Shown here piece after piece: positions 1 through 3,727 of a DNA stretch of 5,050 nt. Source of the stretch: Candidatus Atribacteria bacterium 1244-E10-H5-B2 (GTDB lineage: Bacteria; Atribacterota; JS1; SB-45; 34-128); NCBI GenBank assembly GCA_003575245.1, contig NMQN01000533.1:1-5050 (forward strand), written 5' to 3'. Positions within the stretch are counted from its first letter, which is position 1. Each line of letters begins with the position of its first letter. Made by a program: the position numbers and the translations under genes. The notes beneath the pieces were generated by a model. The model saw only the letters and a program-made list of their open reading frames with translations, was not told where the DNA came from and made no database searches.

Positions 1-599
1 TGAACATTATTCGTGGCTACTACAGGAATATTTAGACTTCGTCCTATTTCTATCAATCGGGAATTAATTTCTTTTTCTTTGCTAAGGTTATGAAAGGATA
101 ATTCTAAATAAAAATCTTCTTTACCAAATACCTGTTGATACCAACAGGCAGCTTTTTCGGCTTGCTCAGTCTTTTTTTGTAAAAGGAGAAGAGGTATTTC
201 CCCTTTGGCACACCCGCTTAACCCGATAATTCCTTTACTGTATTTGGCTAAAATTTCTTTTTTTATGGCCGGGATAGAGCCGGGATTAGATAGATGAGCA
301 CTGGTGATAATCTGACAGAGGTTGCTGTATCCCTTCTTGTCTTTGACCAAAAGAATAAGGTGATAGGTCTGATTGGATTTTTGATTATCTTTTATCCGTA
401 TTTCACAGCCGATGATGGGTTTTATTCCTGCACTTTTTGCTTTTTTATAGAACTGAATAGCTCCGTAGAGTCCGTCATGGTCAGTTAAGGCCACTGCTTT
501 CATATTAAATTTAGTGGCTTGTCTGATTAGATCATCAAGGCTGCAGAGCCCATCTTGCATGCTGTATTGAGAATGCACGTGTAGATGTACCATTTCCAT
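1..599 (-). CDS. DNA polymerase III alpha subunit, probable error-prone DnaE2/ImuC type (N-terminal PHP domain, cut by window edge)
   Basis: The frame read leftward from 599 gives 199 residues and runs off the window, so only the N-terminal PHP domain is visible; the polymerase core would lie outside. Visible PHP motifs are HLHVHSQYS (residues 5-13), ALTDHDGLYGAI (37-48), KPIIGCE (60-66), H80, GLSGCAKGEIP (126-136), FYLEL (163-167) and PVVATNNV (192-199). Family knowledge: replicative DnaE usually reads LSACLAGE and has a longer insert after GCE. The TDHDGLYGA and LSGC-x-GE signatures, with a short GCE-to-HL loop, fit the error-prone DnaE2/ImuC group, which carries out damage-induced mutagenic translesion synthesis. 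The subtype is inferred from the N-terminus only. The ATG at 597-599 is chosen over the one two codons later because AAAGGA (608-613) sits 8 bases upstream. Proximity to lexA and to a second LexA box supports SOS control. Replicative DnaE remains the alternative. Confidence 0.85.
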   Translation of the reverse strand, partial: MEMVHLHVHSQYSMQDGLCSLDDLIRQATKFNMKAVALTDHDGLYGAIQFYKKAKSAGIKPIIGCEIRIKDNQKSNQTYHLILLVKDKKGYSNLCQIITSAHLSNPGSIPAIKKEILAKYSKGIIGLSGCAKGEIPLLLLQKKTEQAEKAACWYQQVFGKEDFYLELSFHNLSKEKEINSRLIEIGRSLNIPVVATNNV

Positions 600-607
600 T
601 TTGAAGT

Positions 608-613
608 TCCTTT
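608..613 (-). promoter_or_regulatory. Ribosome binding site of the dnaE-type gene
   Basis: On the minus strand this reads AAAGGA, 8 bases before the ATG at 599-597. It favours this ATG over the second one at 593-591, only 6 bases further in. Confidence 0.6.
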
Positions 614-625
614 CTTCTTAATTGA

Positions 626-678
626 CCAATTCACCAATTAAATTAGTTAGCCAGTTTACCAGTTAAATTAGTCGTTAG
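626..678. repeat. Imperfect tandem duplication upstream of the dnaE-type gene
   Basis: Two adjacent degenerate copies are seen: 626-650 (begins CCAATTCACCAATTAAATTAG) without a 3-base insert, and 651-678 (begins CCAGTTTACCAGTTAAATTAG) with three extra bases near its end. The second copy runs into the left inverted repeat of the 663-981 segment. The role is unknown. The repeats lie in the presumed leader of the polymerase mRNA. Confidence 0.55.
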
Positions 679-686
679 TGAATAGT
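663..686 (+). repeat. Left terminal inverted repeat
   Basis: Begins TTAAATTAGTCG and ends GTGAATAGT. It pairs with 958-981 with a single mismatch (668 against 976). Confidence 0.7.
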
Positions 687-693
687 AATTCAT

Positions 694-707
694 ATCGCGT
701 ATCGCGT
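694..707 (+). repeat. 7-base tandem repeat ATCGCGT x2
   Basis: ATCGCGT occurs twice back to back, just inside the left terminal repeat. It is GC-rich relative to its surroundings. No function is evident. Confidence 0.5.
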
Positions 708-730
708 TAAGGAAATTAGGATTCAGGTGT

Positions 731-754
731 AGGGACACAATGGATTGTGCCCCT
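731..754. repeat. Palindromic hairpin repeat, divergent copy
   Basis: Arms GGGACACAAT (732-741) and ATTGTGCCCC (744-753) pair with one mismatch around a GG centre; the flanking A731 and T754 also pair. It is preceded by GT, giving the GTAGGG edge shared with the copy at the window end. It appears to be a diverged member of the GGGCACGATGCATCGTGCCC family seen at 783-802. Confidence 0.65.
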
Positions 755-782
755 TCTGTTTTATTGTCTTTTGATTACCTTT

Positions 783-802
783 GGGCACGATGCATCGTGC
801 CC
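783..802. repeat. Perfect 20-base palindrome GGGCACGATGCATCGTGCCC
   Basis: A perfect self-complementary 20-mer, GC-rich in AT-rich DNA, followed by CCTACGTT. Its core CACGATGCATCGT recurs exactly at 3585-3597 and 5037-5048 (the last with a changed end), so it is a dispersed repeat family. As RNA or single strand it would form a hairpin. It has no following T-run, so it does not look like a dedicated intrinsic terminator. Confidence 0.8.
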
Positions 803-815
803 CTACGTTTACATA

Positions 816-834
816 GACAGGCGAGACGCCTGTC
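816..834. repeat. Hairpin repeat GACAGGCG-aga-CGCCTGTC
   Basis: Perfect 8-base arms (816-823, 827-834) around a 3-base loop. It has a different core from the GCACGATG palindrome but carries the same right flank, CCTACGTT (834-841, compared with 802-809). It therefore looks like a second type of the same modular repeat. Confidence 0.7.
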
Positions 835-943
835 CTACGTTAATAGAATAAATTATTATTGTAAAAGAGGGGTATGCAATACGTCACTACCGACAACTGA
901 AAACTTCTTTCCTAAGCTTGTAACATTTCTACTAGCATCTCTT

Positions 944-975
944 ACTAACGACTATTCACTATTCACTAACGACTA
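944..975 (+). repeat. Internal direct repeats in the right inverted end
   Basis: ACTAACGACTA occurs at 944-954 and 965-975 (period 21), with ATTCACT duplicated in between (954-960 and 961-967). The second copy forms the outer part of the right terminal inverted repeat. Confidence 0.6.
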
Positions 976-981
976 GTTTAA
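958..981 (-). repeat. Right terminal inverted repeat
   Basis: Read on the minus strand it begins TTAAACTAGTCG and ends GTGAATAGT, matching 663-686 at 23 of 24 positions. Its outer edge touches the first base of the LexA box at 981-992. Confidence 0.7.
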
Positions 982-992
982 AACGTATGTTT
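981..992 (-). promoter_or_regulatory. LexA box upstream of the dnaE-type gene, with a possible -35
   Basis: AAACGTATGTTT is identical to the 12-base core of the box in the lexA promoter and fits the Gram-positive LexA consensus core AAC-RNRY-GTT. On the minus strand a possible -35, TTGAGC (998-993), directly precedes it, echoing the lexA arrangement. A -10 would fall near 970-975, where only the poor TAGTCG is found, at the edge of the inverted repeat. The only downstream gene on this strand is the polymerase, about 380 bases away, so that is the likely target. Whether the promoter is still active is uncertain. Confidence 0.65.
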
Positions 993-1026
993 GCTCAAAG
1001 GGCAAAAAAATATAAGCAATTTTTCT

Positions 1027-1857
1027 TTAATCCCGTCCCTCTTTTTCTTGCTCTTTCTCCGCCTCTTTGATTTCTCCGGTCTTTATTTCTTCTTTAAGGA
1101 GTTTAATCAACATTAAGGCATTTTTAGCTGCCTTACCTTTATAATGATTATTCATAAAAATATATTGGTCGGTGGTTTTTTCGGCAATCTTTTTTATTTT
1201 AGGAATCCATTCTTTTAATTCTTCTTCGCTATAGAGATAATCATATCTTTGATAGGCTTTTTCGTGTTCCCACCAGTTGGCCTTATTTCGACCGTGAAAT
1301 CTAAGATAACCCAGATTAGAGGTAGCTTCAGCTACAGGAGGAATTAAACCTTTGAGCTGAGGTTGGTCTACACAACAAAAACCTATGTCGTTATTTTTTA
1401 AAATTCTGAATATTTCATTATTTATCCAGTAGGAATTTCTAAATTCTACCACCAGGGGTATGTCGTTCATTCTTTCTTTGAAGCGGAGAAGATAATCCTG
1501 ATTGGAGGGGGTATTATAAAAAGAATAGGGGAACTGAGCTAACACACAGGCAAATTTACCTGCTTCCAGCAAGGGCTTTATGGATTCTTTAAAATCTTTA
1601 AAAATAGCGGGATTTTCTTCTCGGCTGTGAGTCATTTCTTGATTAGCTTTTACTGTAAACTTAAAATCAGCAGGAACCTTTTGCTGCAAATAATAAAAGG
1701 ATGCCGGATGAGGTATGCGATAATAAGTAGAATTGATTTCAGAAACCTTAAACTTTTGGGCATATAGTTTTAGCATATCCTTTTTATCAGTATTCTCGGG
1801 ATAAAAGGTTCCTATCCAATCTTTATAACTATAACCAGAAGTACCGATATATAACAT
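1027..1857 (-). CDS. DUF72 (YecE-family) TIM-barrel protein
   Basis: 276 residues. The DUF72 hallmarks are visible in order: IGTSGYSYKDWIGTFYP (4-20), EINSTYYRIP (40-49), FKFTVKANQEMTH (65-77), LAQFPYSF (106-113), VVEFRNSYW (136-144), YLRFHGR (184-190) and YIFMNNHYKGKAAKNA (232-247). Members are about 230-300 residues long and are predicted TIM barrels; their biochemical role is, to my knowledge, not established, so none is assigned. The last 20 or so residues are a Lys/Glu-rich tail that looks lineage-specific. Only 5 bases separate the lexA stop from this ATG. The best SD, GGAGGA (1872-1877), lies inside the last lexA codons and is 14 bases from the ATG, which is long and suggests coupling to lexA translation. 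Co-transcription with lexA implies DNA-damage induction, by inference. The family call is secure. Confidence 0.93.
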   Translation of the reverse strand: MLYIGTSGYSYKDWIGTFYPENTDKKDMLKLYAQKFKVSEINSTYYRIPHPASFYYLQQKVPADFKFTVKANQEMTHSREENPAIFKDFKESIKPLLEAGKFACVLAQFPYSFYNTPSNQDYLLRFKERMNDIPLVVEFRNSYWINNEIFRILKNNDIGFCCVDQPQLKGLIPPVAEATSNLGYLRFHGRNKANWWEHEKAYQRYDYLYSEEELKEWIPKIKKIAEKTTDQYIFMNNHYKGKAAKNALMLIKLLKEEIKTGEIKEAEKEQEKEGRD

Positions 1858-1862
1858 GTTTA

Positions 1863-2474
1863 CTATTTTTTTCCTCCGTTAAATCGTCTTAAGATTCCGA
1901 CAACCTTACCCAGGATAATCGCATCTTTGGTGTTTATAGGCTTATAAAGAGGGTTGGAAGGCTGCAGGGTAATCCGATTATCTTTTTTATATAATCTTTT
2001 TACTGTAACTTCTTCCTGATTTAGGAGAGCGATGACAATATCTCCGTTGTCAGCATCCTGCTGGGGCTTAACCATGACATAATCTCCATCAAGGATGTGA
2101 TCTCCGATCATGCTATCACCTTCAACTTTTACCATAAAGCTTTCTTCACTGCCAGAGAGTTGTTCCGGTATAGGTATAACTTCGGTGATATCTTTTAAGG
2201 CCCACAAGGGTTCTCCCGCAGCCACGCTTCCCACTAAAGGCACTTTCTTGATCTGAGGTATAATTCTAATGGCTCGAGATCTCTCCTTCTCCCGATGGAT
2301 ATAACCCTTCTTTTCCAGGATGGTAAGATATTTATGGGCAGTAGCAGAGGAAGTTACTCCCACGGCTTTGCAGATTTCCCGAACAGTGGGCGGGTAACCT
2401 TTCTCTCTGATATTTTTTTGAATCAGCTCCAGGGTTTTTTTATAGTTTGGGTCAAGGGGATCTTTTTTAAACAT
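1863..2474 (-). CDS. lexA: LexA, SOS response repressor and self-cleaving protease
   Basis: 203 residues, the usual LexA length. The N-terminal winged helix-turn-helix (about 1-70) includes YPPTVREICKAVGVTSSATAHKYL (27-50, recognition helix near 41-52). The autocleavage site is VAAGEP, with the scissile Ala86-Gly87 bond. The S24 peptidase domain has catalytic Ser121 in VEGDSM and Lys159 in EVTVKRLY, 38 residues apart and correctly placed. LexA represses SOS genes as a dimer in the cytoplasm; RecA filaments on single-stranded DNA trigger self-cleavage and derepression. AGGAGG (2481-2486) stands 6 bases before the ATG. Its promoter carries a LexA box, so it is autoregulated. The DUF72 gene follows after 5 bases. 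All key residues are present, so the protein should be functional. Confidence 0.98.
   Translation of the reverse strand: MFKKDPLDPNYKKTLELIQKNIREKGYPPTVREICKAVGVTSSATAHKYLTILEKKGYIHREKERSRAIRIIPQIKKVPLVGSVAAGEPLWALKDITEVIPIPEQLSGSEESFMVKVEGDSMIGDHILDGDYVMVKPQQDADNGDIVIALLNQEEVTVKRLYKKDNRITLQPSNPLYKPINTKDAIILGKVVGILRRFNGGKK
1872..1877 (-). promoter_or_regulatory. Distant ribosome binding site of the DUF72 gene, within the lexA coding end
   Basis: GGAGGA on the minus strand encodes the Gly-Gly near the lexA C-terminus and lies 14 bases from the DUF72 ATG, longer than the usual 5-9. No other SD or in-frame start fits better. Translation of the downstream gene probably depends on ribosomes finishing lexA. 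Confidence 0.45.
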
Positions 2475-2480
2475 GCTGGG

Positions 2481-2487
2481 CCTCCTT
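2481..2487 (-). promoter_or_regulatory. Ribosome binding site of lexA
   Basis: AAGGAGG on the minus strand, 6 bases before the ATG at 2474-2472; a near-perfect anti-16S match that fixes the start. Confidence 0.85.
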
Positions 2488-2550
2488 TAAAAAATTTATA
2501 TAATAATTTGCTATAATTATTACATTAACACCATTTATCATCTTGTTTAA

Positions 2551-2580
2551 ATTATAATATAAACGTATGTTTATTGTCAA
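2551..2580 (-). promoter_or_regulatory. lexA promoter, consensus sigma-70/sigma-A type
   Basis: On the minus strand the -35 is TTGACA (2580-2575) and the -10 is TATAAT (2556-2551), both perfect, with an 18-base spacer that contains the LexA box. Transcription should begin near 2544, giving a leader of about 70 bases. With LexA bound in the spacer, polymerase access would be blocked directly. Confidence 0.88.
2559..2574. promoter_or_regulatory. LexA box in the lexA promoter spacer
   Basis: ATAAAC-GTAT-GTTTAT is symmetric except for one central base pair and fits AAC-RNRY-GTT. It shares AAACGTATGTTT with the site at 981-992. Its position between -35 and -10 indicates negative autoregulation. 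Confidence 0.85.
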
Positions 2581-2617
2581 GTTTTTTATGCTAAAATTTT
2601 TAGTCGGGTTTTGATGA

Positions 2618-2645
2618 TTGCCTTAATAAAATAATGTGATAAAAT
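2618..2645 (+). promoter_or_regulatory. Possible promoter for the nitroreductase
   Basis: TTGCCT (2618-2623), a 16-base spacer, then TAAAAT (2640-2645) preceded by TGA, giving an extended -10 (TGn). It is divergent from the lexA promoter, whose LexA box lies about 45 bases upstream of this -35, so direct LexA control is not obvious. It is a match of moderate quality in AT-rich DNA. Confidence 0.35.
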
Positions 2646-2670
2646 TAGAAATAGACTAAAAAGCGGACAG

Positions 2671-2736
2671 ATGAGTTTTGAAGAATTGGTAGAAAAATAT
2701 GACTGGAAAAAAGAGCAATTTAAAGAGGTGATGTAG
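2671..2736 (+). CDS. Possible 21-residue peptide abutting the nitroreductase
   Basis: ATG to TAG encodes 21 residues beginning MSFEELVEKYDW and ending KEQFKEVM, strongly charged and predicted helical. Its stop (2734-2736) directly precedes the TTG start of the nitroreductase, and the nitroreductase SD lies inside its last codons, a layout that would allow translational coupling. No good SD precedes its own ATG. The same frame stays open back to a stop at 2632, with protein-like residues (KIRNRLKSGQ) before the ATG, so it may be the tail of a decayed gene. I do not recognise a family. Confidence 0.3.
   Translation: MSFEELVEKYDWKKEQFKEVM
2726..2732 (+). promoter_or_regulatory. Ribosome binding site deciding the TTG start of the nitroreductase
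   Basis: AGGTGAT is an extended anti-16S match (as in AGGAGGTGAT) placed correctly for the TTG at 2737. The first in-frame ATG is at residue 11, inside the signal peptide, so the TTG start is preferred. Confidence 0.7.
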
Positions 2737-3417
2737 TTGATAAAAATATTTACTGTCGTCTCAATAATGTTTAGTATTCTTATAACCCCTTTTATGGCTT
2801 ATGCACTTTCAGAAGAAGAGATTAAACTCCCTTCGCCTCAGTTAGAGGGAAAAATGTCAGTGGAAGAAACTTTGGCCAAAAGGAGATCAAGAAGAGTATT
2901 TAAAGATTATTCTTTAACTCTGGAACAGGTCTCGCAACTTTTATGGTCGGCCCAAGGAATTACTGAAAAAAGAATAGGTTTCAGGACTGCCCCCTCTGCC
3001 GGCGCTACTTATCCTTTGGATATTTATCTTGTTGTAGGGAAGGATAAGGTAGAAAATTTGAAAGCCGGAGTTTATCATTATAGCCCCCATCGTCATTCTT
3101 TAACTATTATATTAGAAGGGGATAGGAGAAGAGAATTGGCTCGAGCTTGTTTAAGACAAAGGTTCATTGAAGATGCCCCAGTATCTTTGATTATTACTGC
3201 TGAATTTTCAAGAATTACTAATCGTTATGGTAAAAAAGGTATTTATTATGCTTATATGGAAGCAGGCCATGTAGGACAAAATGTATATCTGCAGGCTGAA
3301 TCATTAGGGTTAGGAACGGTAGTAATCGGAGCATTTTATGAGGAAGATGTTTCCCAAGCATTAAACCTTCCCGATCAACATATCCCCTTACATGTAATGC
3401 CTGTGAGTTATTATTAA
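2737..3417 (+). CDS. Exported SagB/ThcOx-type nitroreductase-family FMN oxidoreductase
   Basis: 226 residues starting at TTG. Residues 1-23 form a signal peptide: a Lys, a hydrophobic stretch, then AYA|LS, with no lipobox cysteine. The nitroreductase fold follows. Visible features are RRSRRVF (49-55) for FMN phosphate contact, the loop RTAPSAGATYPLDIYLV (83-99), YHYSPHRHSL (113-122), and the C-terminal FMN segment EAGHVGQNVYLQAESLGLG (175-193). Family knowledge: the PSAG-x-YP-x-x-IYLVV pattern and the LLWSAQGIT segment are typical of SagB-type dehydrogenases. Some of these oxidise azolines in peptide toxins, but many stand-alone members have no known substrate. No YcaO or precursor peptide partner is visible, so an azole-forming role is not supported. 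The protein should act outside the cytoplasmic membrane. How flavin reaches it is not shown. Confidence 0.9.
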   Translation: MIKIFTVVSIMFSILITPFMAYALSEEEIKLPSPQLEGKMSVEETLAKRRSRRVFKDYSLTLEQVSQLLWSAQGITEKRIGFRTAPSAGATYPLDIYLVVGKDKVENLKAGVYHYSPHRHSLTIILEGDRRRELARACLRQRFIEDAPVSLIITAEFSRITNRYGKKGIYYAYMEAGHVGQNVYLQAESLGLGTVVIGAFYEEDVSQALNLPDQHIPLHVMPVSYY

Positions 3418-3441
3418 AGAAGGAAGCAATAGGCAATAATA

Positions 3442-3549
3442 ATGGAATTAGTAGAAGTGATTAAAAAACGGAGAAGTATAAGTAAGTATAAACCAGATGA
3501 AATTCCGATTGCAAATTTTGAAATTTTAATGTTGTATTGTATACTATAA
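3442..3549 (+). pseudogene. 5' remnant of a second nitroreductase
   Basis: ATG opens 35 codons. The first 23 (MELVEVIKKRRSISKYKPDE and following IPI) are a typical N-terminus of a cytoplasmic NfsA/NfsB/FrxA-like nitroreductase, including the RRSISKY segment that contacts FMN phosphate. After IPI the expected helix (such as xxLLEKIL) is replaced by unrelated residues and a TAA. No continuation of the fold is found before 3728 in any frame I read. The gene therefore seems truncated by deletion or rearrangement, with only its head left behind the intact exported paralogue. It starts 24 bases after the stop of that gene. It is unlikely to give a functional enzyme. Confidence 0.7.
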
Positions 3550-3581
3550 CTTACAACCCAAAAAATAAATAAAATAGCAAG

Positions 3582-3601
3582 GAGCACGATGCATCGTGCC
3601 C
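3582..3601. repeat. Palindromic hairpin repeat, second GCACGATGCATCGTGC copy
   Basis: GCACGATGCATCGTGC (3584-3599) is a perfect 16-base palindrome. The outer pairs extend it to 3582-3601 with one mismatch (3583 against 3600). It belongs to the same family as 783-802. It lies in the 3550-3727 gap, close to the breakpoint of the truncated nitroreductase. The rest of that gap shows no gene and no clear promoter. Confidence 0.75.
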
Positions 3602-3714
3602 GCGGGAACCAGAAGAATAAAAGAGGATAAGATAGATAAATCCAAAATTGTTATAAAATTATTTACCACACATTGTGTATATGCCCTGCCTTTAATTATT
3701 TTAATATAGTTGGT

Positions 3715-3720
3715 GGGAAG
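3715..3720 (+). promoter_or_regulatory. Ribosome binding site of the thioredoxin-CcdA gene
   Basis: GGGAAG, 7 bases before the ATG at 3728. It supports that ATG over the in-frame TTG at 3710, which has only AT-rich sequence before it. Confidence 0.5.
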
Positions 3721-3727
3721 AATTATA

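Larger units (their letters stand above)
663..981. mobile_element. MITE-like non-coding segment bounded by 24-base inverted repeats
   Basis: The left end (663-686) and the reverse complement of the right end (958-981) match at 23 of 24 positions; the shared inner core is TAGTCGTTAGTGAATAGT. Both outer edges read TTAA (663-666 and 978-981), which could be part of the repeat or a target duplication. Inside there is no convincing gene, only hairpin palindromes (732-753, 783-802, 816-834) and a short tandem repeat. The small size, terminal inverted repeats and absence of a transposase fit a non-autonomous element. The segment might instead be a mosaic of independently inserted short repeats, because the right end is itself internally repeated (ACTAACGACTA at 944-954 and 965-975). 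It covers most of the 600-1026 gap, in which I see no coding sequence. It separates a LexA box from the polymerase gene. Confidence 0.45.

Noticed and set aside
294..488. Plus-strand open frame of 64 codons
   Set aside because: It lies wholly opposite the polymerase PHP domain, whose conserved motifs are clear; it has no SD and no family features.
783..802. Intrinsic terminator for a flanking gene
   Set aside because: The stem is strong but no T-run follows on either strand; it is better explained as a dispersed palindrome.
731..841. CRISPR array
   Set aside because: The hairpins are few, differ in core, and have unequal short spacing; there are no regular repeats and spacers.
740..976. Plus-strand open frame of 78 codons in the repeat segment
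   Set aside because: It is made of palindromes and inverted repeat sequence, has no SD, and its translation resembles no protein.
990..1012. Terminator after the DUF72 gene (TTTGC...GCAAA pairing)
   Set aside because: The stem is only 5 bases, and on the minus strand the T-run comes before, not after it.
2295..2516. Plus-strand open frame opposite the start of lexA
   Set aside because: It is antisense to the HTH region and RBS of lexA; coding signal is entirely on the minus strand.
2737..3417. Part of a thiazole/oxazole-modified peptide (SagB) biosynthetic cluster
   Set aside because: No YcaO, SagC-like or precursor peptide gene is visible; the 21-residue frame lacks the Cys/Ser/Thr-rich core expected of a precursor.
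3218..3436. Minus-strand open frame opposite the nitroreductase end
   Set aside because: It is a shadow of the conserved FMN-binding C-terminus on the plus strand.
3668..3680. Small inverted repeat ACACA-T-TGTGT upstream of the membrane protein gene as an operator
   Set aside because: Only 5-base arms, not repeated elsewhere in the window, and no well-formed promoter overlaps it.
3710..3727. TTG at 3710 as start of the membrane protein
   Set aside because: No SD precedes it, whereas GGGAAG is well placed for the ATG at 3728; the extra six residues add nothing recognisable.
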